Part shown: piece by piece, positions 1 through 6,095 of the stretch
How positions within the stretch are numbered: the stretch's first letter is position 1
Layout: each line of letters starts with the position of its first letter
Assembly: GCA_003230635.1 (NCBI GenBank)
Contig: QIFF01000131.1
Coordinates: 1 to 7,954, forward strand
DNA: 7,954 nt
Direction of reading: 5' to 3'
From: a bacterium
GTDB lineage: Bacteria; SZUA-182
Program-made: the position numbers and the translations under genes
Notes under the pieces: generated by a model
The model's database searches: none
What the model was told of the DNA's origin: nothing
The model's input: the letters and a program-made list of their open reading frames with translations, nothing else

Positions 1-1077
1 GAAATCAAGCAGGAAAAACAAAAGCTGGACGATATCGTCAGTGCGATTGGGGCAGAGCTATCCGTAATTAATAAAGAAATGCAGCTAGTCTGGGTCAATG
101 ACAAGGTGATAGAAAGATTTGGCCCCCTAAATCCCGGGGGGCAACACTGCTATCGGATCTATTACCAGCGTCCTCAGCCCTGCCCTGACTGCCCGGCCCA
201 GCAAACCTTCCATGACGGACAATTTCACCAAATAGAGCAAATCAGTGAAAAGGAAGACAGCAAGGCCCATCATCAGATCAGTACTACTCCTATTTACGGG
301 CCTTCCGGCCAGGTGGAGCAAGTGCTGGTCTTGACTCAGGACATCACCCTGCAGAAACTCCAGGAACAGAATTTAATTGATTCCAAAAAGATGCTGGCGG
401 TGGGGCAGCTTGCCGTGGGCTTGGCCCATGACCTGGGCAACCCCTTGAGCATCATTGCCGGCTCCTCTCAGTTTTGCCTGAAGACCCTCAACCCAACCCC
501 CAAGATCAAGGAACACCTCCAGGTCATCACCCGCAACGTCAGCGCTTCCAACAAGGTAATCCAGGCCCTGCTCCAATTTGCCCGCCCCTCGGAGGACAGC
601 GTAATGGAGGCAGTCAGCCTGATAGAGGTGGTTCAACGCACCCTTTTGCTGCTGAGTTCTGAGTTGGCTAAGGACCGGATCAAGGTGATAGAAGACTATC
701 CCCAAAATCTGCCCAGCGTGCATGGGGATAAGGGCCAACTGGAGCAAGTTTTTGTTAATGTTATCCTCAATTCCCTTGAAGCCCTGCCCAAGGGGGGAGA
801 AATCACAATCAGCGCCAAGGCTAACCGAGCTAAGCAGCAGGTTTGCCTCAGCGTTGCTGATAACGGACCGGGGATTGATCCGGAAAACTTGCAAAGTGTC
901 TTTGAACCCTTCTTTACCACCCGCGTGCGCGGGGTGGGGCTGGGGCTTTCCATTTCCAAAAAGATTATTGAAAGCCACCAAGGAACAATCAAGGCCCAAA
1001 ACCAAGACCCTGAAGGAGCAAAGCTTACCATTTGCCTGCCCTTTGCTTCCCGGATGAAAAAGGAGACTAGAGCATGA
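1..1077 (+). CDS. PAS-domain sensor histidine kinase, 5' partial
   Basis: The reading frame is open from base 1, so the gene starts upstream and 358 codons are visible; the ATG at 79 is internal. It is a sensor kinase that autophosphorylates a histidine and passes the phosphate to the regulator encoded next. Visible residues about 15-120 form a PAS-like sensor domain with cysteines C50, C61 and C64 (CYR ... CPDCPA). The HisKA dimerisation helix carries the phospho-acceptor H143 in AHDLGNPL. The HATPase domain shows the N box (N253/N257), G1 box DNGPGID (from D287), F box FEPFFTTR (from 301) and G2 box GVGLGLS (from 311). No membrane segment is visible, but the N-terminus is missing. The stop overlaps the next start (ATGA, 1074-1077), so the pair is translationally coupled. 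The kinase assignment is firm; the signal is unknown. Confidence 0.95.
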   Translation, partial: EIKQEKQKLDDIVSAIGAELSVINKEMQLVWVNDKVIERFGPLNPGGQHCYRIYYQRPQPCPDCPAQQTFHDGQFHQIEQISEKEDSKAHHQISTTPIYGPSGQVEQVLVLTQDITLQKLQEQNLIDSKKMLAVGQLAVGLAHDLGNPLSIIAGSSQFCLKTLNPTPKIKEHLQVITRNVSASNKVIQALLQFARPSEDSVMEAVSLIEVVQRTLLLLSSELAKDRIKVIEDYPQNLPSVHGDKGQLEQVFVNVILNSLEALPKGGEITISAKANRAKQQVCLSVADNGPGIDPENLQSVFEPFFTTRVRGVGLGLSISKKIIESHQGTIKAQNQDPEGAKLTICLPFASRMKKETRA

Positions 1078-2462
1078 AAGAGCTGGTTGACAAAAAAACC
1101 ATCCTGGTTGTGGATGACGAAGAGGATATGCGCTGGTTGTTATCCAATATCCTGGGAAGTGAGGGTTTTACCATCAAGCTGGCCGCAGACGGCCAGCAAG
1201 CCCTTGACTACCTGACCAAGGTTATGCCGGACCTGGTTCTGCTGGATATTAAAATGCCCCGCCTGGACGGAATCCAAACCCTGCAAAAAATCAAGCAGCG
1301 CCTTTACCCGGTACCGGTGATTATGCTCACCGCCTACGGGGACATTCGTTCCACGGTGCAAGCCATGAAGCTGGGGGCTCACGACTACCTTACCAAGCCC
1401 TTTGACAACGAAGAGATCATCTTTACCATTAAGCGGGCGGTGCGATACCACTGCCTGCAAAGAGAGGTAGAGGACTTAAAAAAACAGCTCCAGGATCATA
1501 CCTCTCTGGTCGGTTTGATGGGTAACAGTCATCAGGTCCAACAGCTCAGCTACCAGGTGGACCAGGTCGCCAGAACCAACTTCACCGTTATCATCCAGGG
1601 AGAGACCGGCACCGGCAAGGAGTTGGTCGCCCATTTTATCCATAGCAAAAGCCTGCGCAAGGATAAAACCTTTGTGCCGGTGGACTGTAGCGCCATTCCG
1701 GAAAGCCTGATGGAAAGCGAGCTGTTCGGTTTTGAGAAAGGGGCCTTCACCGGCGCCAATCAATCCAAAGCGGGTTACTTTGAAATGGCCAACAAGGGGA
1801 CCCTTTTCCTGGACGAAATCGCCAATATCCCCCCGGGAATCCAGAAAAAGCTCTTACGGATTCTTCAGGAACGCCGACTCTATCACCTGGGGGGTACTAA
1901 GCCGATTGATGTGGACGTACGGATTATAGCCGCCTCTAACATGCCCATGGAAGAAGCAGTGGAAGAAGGCAGCTTTCGCCGCGATTTGTATCACCGCCTG
2001 AATGAATTCACTATTTTTCTGCCTCCCCTAAGAGAACGAAGGGAAGACATTCTCCTCTTGGCCAAAAAATTTCTGGATGAGACCAACAGCGAACTGGGGA
2101 AAAAGATAAACGGCTTTTCGCCGCCGGCGATCAACCAGCTTTTGGCCTACGATTGGAAGGGAAATGTGCGCGAACTGCGCAACACCATTCGCCGGGCCGT
2201 GCTCCTAAGCCCGGATATTATTGAACCCCCGCACCTGTTTCAGACCCAGCAGGCTGCCAGCCATACCCAGGGAGATTTTCTGCCCCTGATGCAGACTGGT
2301 TCCCTCCACGAGATTACCCAAAGAACCGTAGAAGAGGTGGAAAAAAAGGTCATCCAAAGCACCCTGGAGAGCGCCAAGGGAAACAAGGCCAAAGCCGCCA
2401 AACTGTTGCAAATAGACTACAAAACCCTGTACCGCAAGCTGAAAAAATACCAGCTACAGTAG
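1074..2462 (+). CDS. NtrC-family sigma-54-dependent response regulator
   Basis: This is a 462-residue transcription activator with the full three-domain NtrC layout. The receiver domain (about 8-120) has acidic pocket D14/D15, phosphorylation site D58, T86 and K108. The AAA+ domain (about 145-380) has Walker A GETGTGKE (176-183), the sigma-54 contact loop GAFTGA (223-228) and Walker B GTLFLDE (242-248). The C-terminus ends in a Fis-type helix-turn-helix (about 436-462). By family knowledge, phosphorylation drives oligomerisation and ATP-dependent opening of sigma-54 promoters. The partner is the kinase ending at 1077, which overlaps its start by 4 bp. I found no convincing GG-N10-GC sigma-54 promoter in the gaps of this window, so the target genes are probably elsewhere; the antiporter downstream is a weak candidate. 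Confidence 0.96.
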   Translation: MKELVDKKTILVVDDEEDMRWLLSNILGSEGFTIKLAADGQQALDYLTKVMPDLVLLDIKMPRLDGIQTLQKIKQRLYPVPVIMLTAYGDIRSTVQAMKLGAHDYLTKPFDNEEIIFTIKRAVRYHCLQREVEDLKKQLQDHTSLVGLMGNSHQVQQLSYQVDQVARTNFTVIIQGETGTGKELVAHFIHSKSLRKDKTFVPVDCSAIPESLMESELFGFEKGAFTGANQSKAGYFEMANKGTLFLDEIANIPPGIQKKLLRILQERRLYHLGGTKPIDVDVRIIAASNMPMEEAVEEGSFRRDLYHRLNEFTIFLPPLRERREDILLLAKKFLDETNSELGKKINGFSPPAINQLLAYDWKGNVRELRNTIRRAVLLSPDIIEPPHLFQTQQAASHTQGDFLPLMQTGSLHEITQRTVEEVEKKVIQSTLESAKGNKAKAAKLLQIDYKTLYRKLKKYQLQ

Positions 2463-2557
2463 AGATGTCTTTCCCGCCCCCAGATTTTCCGCTTTGCCTT
2501 GCTCTGCTTAGTTTACTCCCTCCCAAATTTTTATACCATAAAGATAAAGGAAATAAC

Positions 2558-2586
2558 TTGACATGCGTTGCAGAAGGGATTAGATT
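2558..2586 (+). promoter_or_regulatory. Sigma-70-like promoter candidate upstream of the antiporter gene
   Basis: A perfect -35 box TTGACA (2558-2563), a 17-bp spacer and a -10-like TAGATT (2581-2586, 4 of 6 to consensus) lie about 130 bp upstream of the antiporter start. A second TTGACAT occurs 40 bp downstream (2598-2604) but lacks a good -10 box. The long leader would contain the palindrome at 2651-2682. Confidence 0.5.
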
Positions 2587-2650
2587 AGGGAGCTACGTTG
2601 ACATAAAAGCTATGCTGACGGCTTCCTAAAAAGTCCATCTGCGGCGTTTT

Positions 2651-2682
2651 TCACCCCAAAAATTGGACAATTTTTGGGGTGA
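2651..2682. repeat. Perfect 15+15-bp palindrome in the antiporter leader
   Basis: The arms TCACCCCAAAAATTG (2651-2665) and CAATTTTTGGGGTGA (2668-2682) are exact reverse complements separated by GA. As RNA they would form a stem of about 14 bp with a 4-base loop. No T-run follows on either strand, so it is not an ordinary intrinsic terminator. It lies 31 bp before the antiporter ATG, just upstream of its ribosome binding site (AAGGAG, 2697-2702). It could be a repressor operator, an mRNA-stability hairpin or a copy of a dispersed repeat. Confidence 0.75.
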
Positions 2683-2713
2683 GCGGTCATTTTATTAAGG
2701 AGTCACACTACCT

Positions 2714-3910
2714 ATGAATGCTTTGCTCTTAGTGGGTTTGGCTATTGCCGTGGGCTTGGGCGGCGGCAAGGGTTTCCAGCGCCTGAAGATTCCCCAGGTG
2801 GTGGGCTACATCATCATGGGAACCCTGCTGGGGACCTCTTTCCTGGGGATTTTATCGCTGGAGGTAGTAGAGTCTTTATCTCCGATGAGTAACTTTGCCC
2901 TGGGTCTGATCGGTTTTATGATCGGGGGGGAACTCAAGCTTTCGGTATTTAAGAAATTCGGCCGCACCATCTTTACCATTTTATTTGTAGAGGTCTTCGG
3001 CACCTTCTTTCTGGTGGTTCCGGCCATGTGGCTGATAACGGACAATCTCCCCGCAGCCTTAGTCTTCGGTGCGCTGGCCACCGCCACCGCTCCCGCCGCC
3101 ACGGTGGACGTGCTCTGGGAATACAAATCAAAAGGCCCCCTGACCACCACCCTGCTGGCCATAGTCGGCCTGGACGACGCCCTGGCCCTGATAGTCTATG
3201 GCTTCGCCACCGCCTACGCCAAGGCCATGATTACCCACGCCGCCATTAACCTGAACAGTATGTTAATCACCCCGCTGACGGAAATCGGCGGCTCCATTGC
3301 CCTGGGCTGCGCCTGCGGCATGCTGCTGGGGATGGCCAGTAAGAAAATGCGGAGCGAGGGCGAACACCTGACGCTGATTATCGCCAGCGTCCTGCTTTGC
3401 GGGGGAATCGCCAACCAGTTTCACCTCTCGCAGATCATGGCTTGCATGTTCCTGGGCATGACCATAGCCAACCTGGAATTTGTACGCAGCGAGCAGGTTT
3501 TCAGAATAATTGAGAGAATTACCCCGCCGATTTACATCCTTTTCTTTGTCCTGATCGGGGCCAAGCTGCAAATCAAGCTGCTACCGGCCATGGGCCTGGT
3601 TGGTATAGTTTATATCGCGGCCAGGTCGGTCGGCAAGTTAGTGGGGGCTAACCTGGGGGGCAGAATTTCCAACGCCGAGGAAAGCGTGCGGAAATACCTG
3701 GGATTTTCCCTTTTCTCCCAGGCCGGAGTAGCGATTGGTTTATCCCTGGCCGTAGCCCAGGAATTCAGCCGCTTCGGTGCCGCCGGACAAGAGCTGAGCG
3801 CCCTGGTAATCAACGTTATCACCGCCACTACCTTTGTAGTGCAAATGATCGGCCCCCCCTGCGTCAAATACGCCATCACCAAAGCCGGGGAAGTCGGCAA
3901 GGGTAGGTAG
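2714..3910 (+). CDS. Cation:proton antiporter, CPA2 / Na+/H+ exchanger type
   Basis: This 398-residue, very hydrophobic protein has about 11-13 likely membrane helices and belongs in the inner membrane. It would exchange Na+ (or K+) for protons for pH and salt homeostasis. Family marks are the N-terminal IPQVVGYIIMG segment (26-36), the ATATAPAATVDVLWEY stretch (122-137) before the ion-binding helix, and the acidic pair D154-D155 in GLDDALAL. In CPA2 proteins a DD pair is linked to electrogenic exchange, whereas Kef-type channels usually have QD. The length matches the bare membrane domain: there is no C-terminal KTN/RCK nucleotide-binding domain. The start is set by AAGGAG at 2697-2702, 11 bp upstream. 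It appears to be a single-gene unit with its own promoter candidate. Which ion it carries cannot be told. Confidence 0.9.
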   Translation: MNALLLVGLAIAVGLGGGKGFQRLKIPQVVGYIIMGTLLGTSFLGILSLEVVESLSPMSNFALGLIGFMIGGELKLSVFKKFGRTIFTILFVEVFGTFFLVVPAMWLITDNLPAALVFGALATATAPAATVDVLWEYKSKGPLTTTLLAIVGLDDALALIVYGFATAYAKAMITHAAINLNSMLITPLTEIGGSIALGCACGMLLGMASKKMRSEGEHLTLIIASVLLCGGIANQFHLSQIMACMFLGMTIANLEFVRSEQVFRIIERITPPIYILFFVLIGAKLQIKLLPAMGLVGIVYIAARSVGKLVGANLGGRISNAEESVRKYLGFSLFSQAGVAIGLSLAVAQEFSRFGAAGQELSALVINVITATTFVVQMIGPPCVKYAITKAGEVGKGR

Positions 3911-3925
3911 GCGGGCAGTGCCCGC
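3911..3925. repeat. GC-rich palindrome right after the antiporter stop
   Basis: GCGGGC-AGT-GCCCGC is a 6-bp stem with a 3-base loop starting at the base after the stop codon. No T-run follows, so any terminator role would be weak or Rho-assisted. A related but imperfect CAGTGCCCGG motif occurs after nrdG (6160-6169). Confidence 0.45.
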
Positions 3926-3999
3926 TCCCAACTGAGGGAGGCCTATCTAAACAGCCTTTGTTCTCAGACCAGGTGGTGGATTTAGGAAGGTTTTTCTGG

Positions 4000-4027
4000 T
4001 TGACATTTATTTTGAATTGTGTAAAAT
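4000..4027 (+). promoter_or_regulatory. Sigma-70-like promoter for the ferredoxin region
   Basis: A perfect TTGACA (4000-4005), a 16-bp AT-rich spacer and TAAAAT (4022-4027, 5 of 6) make this the strongest promoter candidate in the window. It lies about 55 bp upstream of the possible small membrane peptide and about 145 bp upstream of the ferredoxin, and probably serves ferredoxin and lipoprotein together. Confidence 0.7.
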
Positions 4028-4083
4028 TAAGCCCTGCTTGTGCCTGTAGGAGAAAAACCCGCTAAAGAGGAAGCCGCCATGGA

Positions 4084-4149
4084 GTGGTTTATCGCTTCTG
4101 GGGACTGGTTGCGGTTATCTTGGGAATTTTTGTACTTTATGCAGCTTAA
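4084..4149 (+). CDS. Possible 21-residue single-pass membrane peptide
   Basis: A GTG-initiated frame encodes MVYRFWGLVAVILGIFVLYA plus one more alanine: a short basic start and one clean hydrophobic helix, the usual look of a bacterial small membrane protein. A purine-rich site (AGAGGAAG, 4066-4073) lies about 10 bp upstream and the ferredoxin start is 24 bp downstream, so it would be the first gene after the 4000-4027 promoter. Against it: the same site is better spaced for the ATG at 4079 in another frame, GTG is a weaker start, and 21 codons can arise by chance. I do not recognise a family. Confidence 0.35.
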   Translation: MVYRFWGLVAVILGIFVLYAA

Positions 4150-4173
4150 TTTTTCTAAGAAAGGAGAAGGAGC

Positions 4174-4365
4174 ATGGCTTATACGATTACCGATGAATGT
4201 ATCGCCTGTGGCGCTTGTGAACCGGAATGTCCGGTCGATGCTATCAAAGAGGGAGATCCTATTTATACTATTGACGCCGAGGTCTGCGTGGAATGTAAGG
4301 GGCATTATGATGTCCCTAATTGCACAGAAATCTGTCCGGTAGATTGCTGCGTTCTCGTGGAATAA
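4174..4365 (+). CDS. 2[4Fe-4S] ferredoxin, Alvin/YfhL type
   Basis: This 63-residue soluble electron carrier has a classical first cluster motif C9-x2-C12-x2-C15-x3-C19-P. The second motif has a widened loop, C38-x2-C41-x8-C50-x3-C54-P, as in the Allochromatium-type and YfhL ferredoxins rather than the short clostridial type. By family knowledge the first three cysteines of each motif plus the last of the other bind one [4Fe-4S] cluster each. Two more cysteines, C58 and C59, follow near the end. The start is supported by a very strong purine tract (AAAGGAGAAGGAG, 4160-4172). It shares a likely promoter (4000-4027) with the lipoprotein downstream. Redox partners are unknown; the class III reductase system nearby is on the other strand. 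Confidence 0.95.
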   Translation: MAYTITDECIACGACEPECPVDAIKEGDPIYTIDAEVCVECKGHYDVPNCTEICPVDCCVLVE

Positions 4366-4426
4366 CTTTTCTCGCCTAGTATCACAGTTTGTTCCCGGCT
4401 CGGATTGTATCGGGAGGAAAACATCA

Positions 4427-4618
4427 ATGGCAAGGATAATGAAAAAATGGGGCCTGTTGCTGCTTGTTTTTCTTTATCTAACTGGTCTGGCGGCTTGTAG
4501 CTATCTGCCCAAAAGACGTAAGCGGACTTCGCAGGAACGGGTAAGGCACTCCATCAAACAGTTTGACAAAGATACAAACCGGATTAAGGGTAAGGATGAG
4601 CCGGGAAGACTGTTTTAG
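4427..4618 (+). CDS. Small lipoprotein, about 40-residue mature chain
   Basis: This 63-residue protein has a lipoprotein signal peptide: basic start (R3, K6, K7), hydrophobic core LLLLVFLYLTG (10-20) and lipobox L21-A22-A23-C24. After lipidation at C24 the mature part would be about 40 residues, highly charged (KRRKR at about 28-32, then mixed charges) and probably unstructured. GGGAGG at 4412-4417 lies 9 bp from the first ATG; an internal ATG (M5) is also possible. It starts 61 bp after the ferredoxin with no clear promoter between, so it is probably in the same transcript. Its TAG stop (4616-4618) overlaps the stop of the minus-strand amidotransferase gene. The lipoprotein nature is well supported; function is unknown. 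Confidence 0.75.
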   Translation: MARIMKKWGLLLLVFLYLTGLAACSYLPKRRKRTSQERVRHSIKQFDKDTNRIKGKDEPGRLF

Positions 4619-5322
4619 GCTGGCAGAAGCCTGGCAAAACGCTGGAAAAGAGTTTGTGCCTGTCTTTGTAGGGTCTTAACCTGTCTGCGGCTGGCCCGGC
4701 GGATGCCTTCAATCTGCTGGGGGCTGTAAATCCCACTCAGCTCCTCTTGATATTCCTCCAACCACTCCTCAATCATCTTCAAGTTTACTTCCAAGTGAAA
4801 TTGGAGGGCATAAATCCTGTCTGCCAGGCAAAAACCCTGGTTGGCAAAAAGGTCTGAACTGCCCAGGGGTGTTGCCCCCGGCGGCAAATCAAAGGTATCG
4901 CCATGCCATTGGAACACGTTAAGGGGAGAGGGAAAACCAGCCAATAATCCCTGCGCTTGGGCCTGGGGAGTCAAACAAACAGGGTACCAGCCGATTTCCT
5001 TTTGTCGGCCGGCGTAAACCCTGGCACCGGCGGCCTTGGCAATTAGCTGTGCCCCCAGGCAAAGACCCAAAGTCGGCTTGCCCCGGCGGATAGCTTCTTT
5101 AATTATCTCATTTTCGGTTTTCAAAAAGGGATATTGCTGCTCCTGATAGACATTCATGGGGCCGCCCAGAAAAACCAACCCCGCCGCACTTGCCCAATCC
5201 GGGGGCGGCACTTCTCCATCGTAAAGATGTACCACCCGCAGTTCTATCCCCTCCTGTTCCAAAACCGCCGCCCCGGTTCCCAGCTTTTCACAGGCGATAT
5301 GTTGAAAAATGAGAACGTGCAT
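4615..5322 (-). CDS. Class I glutamine amidotransferase (GMP-synthase GATase-like)
   Basis: This 235-residue cytosolic protein has the whole class I triad: nucleophile C88 in GLCLGAQ (86-92), and H176 and E178 in QFHLE (174-178). LGGPMNVY (52-59) is the oxyanion-strand region and WHGDTF (139-144) is typical of this subfamily. It would cleave glutamine or a gamma-glutamyl compound. It is a stand-alone domain without a synthetase partner, like the proteins often labelled 'GMP synthase-glutamine amidotransferase domain', for which gamma-glutamyl hydrolase or amide-transfer roles are known. The substrate cannot be read here. The start follows AAGAGG (5333-5338) by 10 bp. Upstream lies the cassette at 5351-6137; without it, this gene would sit about 54 bp after nrdG, so it was probably the last gene of that operon. 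Confidence 0.9.
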   Translation of the reverse strand: MHVLIFQHIACEKLGTGAAVLEQEGIELRVVHLYDGEVPPPDWASAAGLVFLGGPMNVYQEQQYPFLKTENEIIKEAIRRGKPTLGLCLGAQLIAKAAGARVYAGRQKEIGWYPVCLTPQAQAQGLLAGFPSPLNVFQWHGDTFDLPPGATPLGSSDLFANQGFCLADRIYALQFHLEVNLKMIEEWLEEYQEELSGIYSPQQIEGIRRASRRQVKTLQRQAQTLFQRFARLLPA

Positions 5323-5329
5323 GGGTTAT

Positions 5330-5337
5330 AATCCTCT
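5330..5337. repeat. AATCCTCT direct repeat, left copy (possible target-site duplication)
   Basis: The same 8 bp recur at 6136-6143 on the other side of the cassette. This copy, read on the minus strand as AGAGGATT, contains the ribosome binding site of the amidotransferase gene. It lies 13 bp outside the left hairpin repeat, whereas the right copy touches its repeat, so the match is suggestive only. Confidence 0.4.
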
Positions 5338-5350
5338 TGTCAAATAAATT

Positions 5351-5398
5351 TTTGTTGGGTTTCATTGCCATTCAACCCAACCTACTACTACTACTACT
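5351..5398 (+). repeat. Left terminal repeat: hairpin plus (CTA)5
   Basis: It begins TTTGTTGGGTTTC. GTTGGGTT (5354-5361) and AACCCAAC (5374-5381) form an 8-bp stem with a 12-base loop, followed by five CTA units plus CT (5382-5398). It matches the reverse complement of 6096-6137 except in the loop (3 bases longer here) and one extra CTA. Confidence 0.9.
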
Positions 5399-5401
5399 GG
5401 A

Positions 5402-6076
5402 TCAGGCGGCTCTTATCTGCGCTGCAGCCGAGCAGCACAACGAGCCATATCTGCGAAACGCATACCATACTTCTGTAGAAATAATACTGGAAGCTAGGAA
5501 ATCCCGGTGAAATTCTGACCAGGATGTATACAAAGTGGCAAACGCAACCTTGATATTACCTGCTCTATTTTCTTCAAGGACCAAATGTAATTCCCCTTCT
5601 TGAGCAGGTTTTTCAAGCAATGAGAATTTCTCAATTAACTGTTTTGTTTCATGGATCAATTTCTTAAGCTGAAAATCAAAGTAATCAAGAACAGTGTAAA
5701 ACCCACCCCTTAACACCATTGTACTGAGTCGATTCCAAGAATCTCTGTTTACAACACCTTTCTCCCACAGAGCCACACCGATTGACTCCAAGTTAATCTT
5801 GCGAAGTGTTGGCAAATCGATAAACCCCTCAGTATGCATTTGTTTGCGCAATAACATAGAGGAATCAACTGCCCTTTCCAGTGCACCTGAAGATGCACTA
5901 AGGTGGTGGTTAATTTTTTTTACCGTGGTTGTGTGTCCATCAAGTTCGGTCAATATTAAATCCTCAAGACAGACATTTGCATATTCTAGTTCAGCATATG
6001 CGATGCTGACATACCTAGAAAGTTGGGTAGAGTTTCTAATAAACTGATTACACGGTTGATGATTCTTTGCACCCAT
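5402..6076 (-). CDS. Unrecognised cargo protein of the cassette, predicted all-helical
   Basis: This 224-residue protein is not one I recognise. It has no signal peptide or membrane helix and looks like a soluble bundle of amphipathic helices, with long regular stretches at about 17-45, 60-82, 125-155 and 170-205. Aromatic and acidic residues cluster near the end (SWSEFHRDF 185-193, STEVWYAF 200-207). Helical HEPN- or AbiV-like proteins have a similar look, but I see no clear R-x4-6-H motif, so this is not a call. The ATG at 6076 is chosen because AAAGGAG lies 6 bp upstream inside the cassette; a longer frame from a TTG at 6154 would start outside it. The last 17 residues (Cys/Ala/Arg-rich) come from the GC-rich structured end. 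Codon use is AT-rich compared with the neighbours. Confidence 0.75.
   Translation of the reverse strand: MGAKNHQPCNQFIRNSTQLSRYVSIAYAELEYANVCLEDLILTELDGHTTTVKKINHHLSASSGALERAVDSSMLLRKQMHTEGFIDLPTLRKINLESIGVALWEKGVVNRDSWNRLSTMVLRGGFYTVLDYFDFQLKKLIHETKQLIEKFSLLEKPAQEGELHLVLEENRAGNIKVAFATLYTSWSEFHRDFLASSIISTEVWYAFRRYGSLCCSAAAQIRAA
5408..5455. repeat. Nested inverted repeat at the left inner end of the cassette
   Basis: GGCTC (5408-5412) pairs with GAGCC (5442-5446), enclosing GCTGC (5421-5425) paired with GCAGC (5432-5436). The 8-mer TATCTGCG occurs at 5414-5421 and again at 5448-5455. This GC-rich stretch covers the last codons of the AT-rich cargo gene and has no counterpart at the other end, so it may be a structural part of the element. 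Confidence 0.35.
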
Positions 6077-6082
6077 TGCTTT

Positions 6083-6089
6083 CTCCTTT
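6083..6089 (-). promoter_or_regulatory. Ribosome binding site of the cargo gene
   Basis: AAAGGAG on the minus strand, 6 bp before the ATG at 6076. It fixes the start inside the cassette. Only 19 bp lie between the start and the repeat, so a promoter must be in the repeat or outside the cassette. Confidence 0.85.
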
Positions 6090-6095
6090 CCTAAG

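Noticed and set aside
373..1005. Long minus-strand open frames (210 and 111 residues) opposite the histidine kinase
   Set aside because: They lie entirely antisense to a gene with all kinase motifs and show no domain of their own.
2598..2603. Second promoter upstream of the antiporter gene
   Set aside because: The TTGACA is perfect, but no acceptable -10 box occurs 16-18 bp downstream.
2651..2682. Intrinsic terminator after the response regulator gene
   Set aside because: The stem is followed by GCGGTC on the plus strand and by A-rich sequence on the minus strand, so there is no U-tract.
2463..2713. Sigma-54 promoter for the antiporter gene, as target of the adjacent regulator
   Set aside because: No GG-N10-GC pattern with good -24/-12 context was found; a sigma-70-like TTGACA-N17-TAGATT fits better.
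4040..4342. 100-residue plus-strand frame overlapping the ferredoxin
   Set aside because: Most of it is the ferredoxin read in the wrong frame. The ribosome binding site fits an ATG at 4079, but the product has no coherent features.
5405..5450. Integron attC site at the end of the cargo gene
   Set aside because: There are nested inverted repeats, but no GTTRRRY/RYYYAAC core pair and no integrase in the window.
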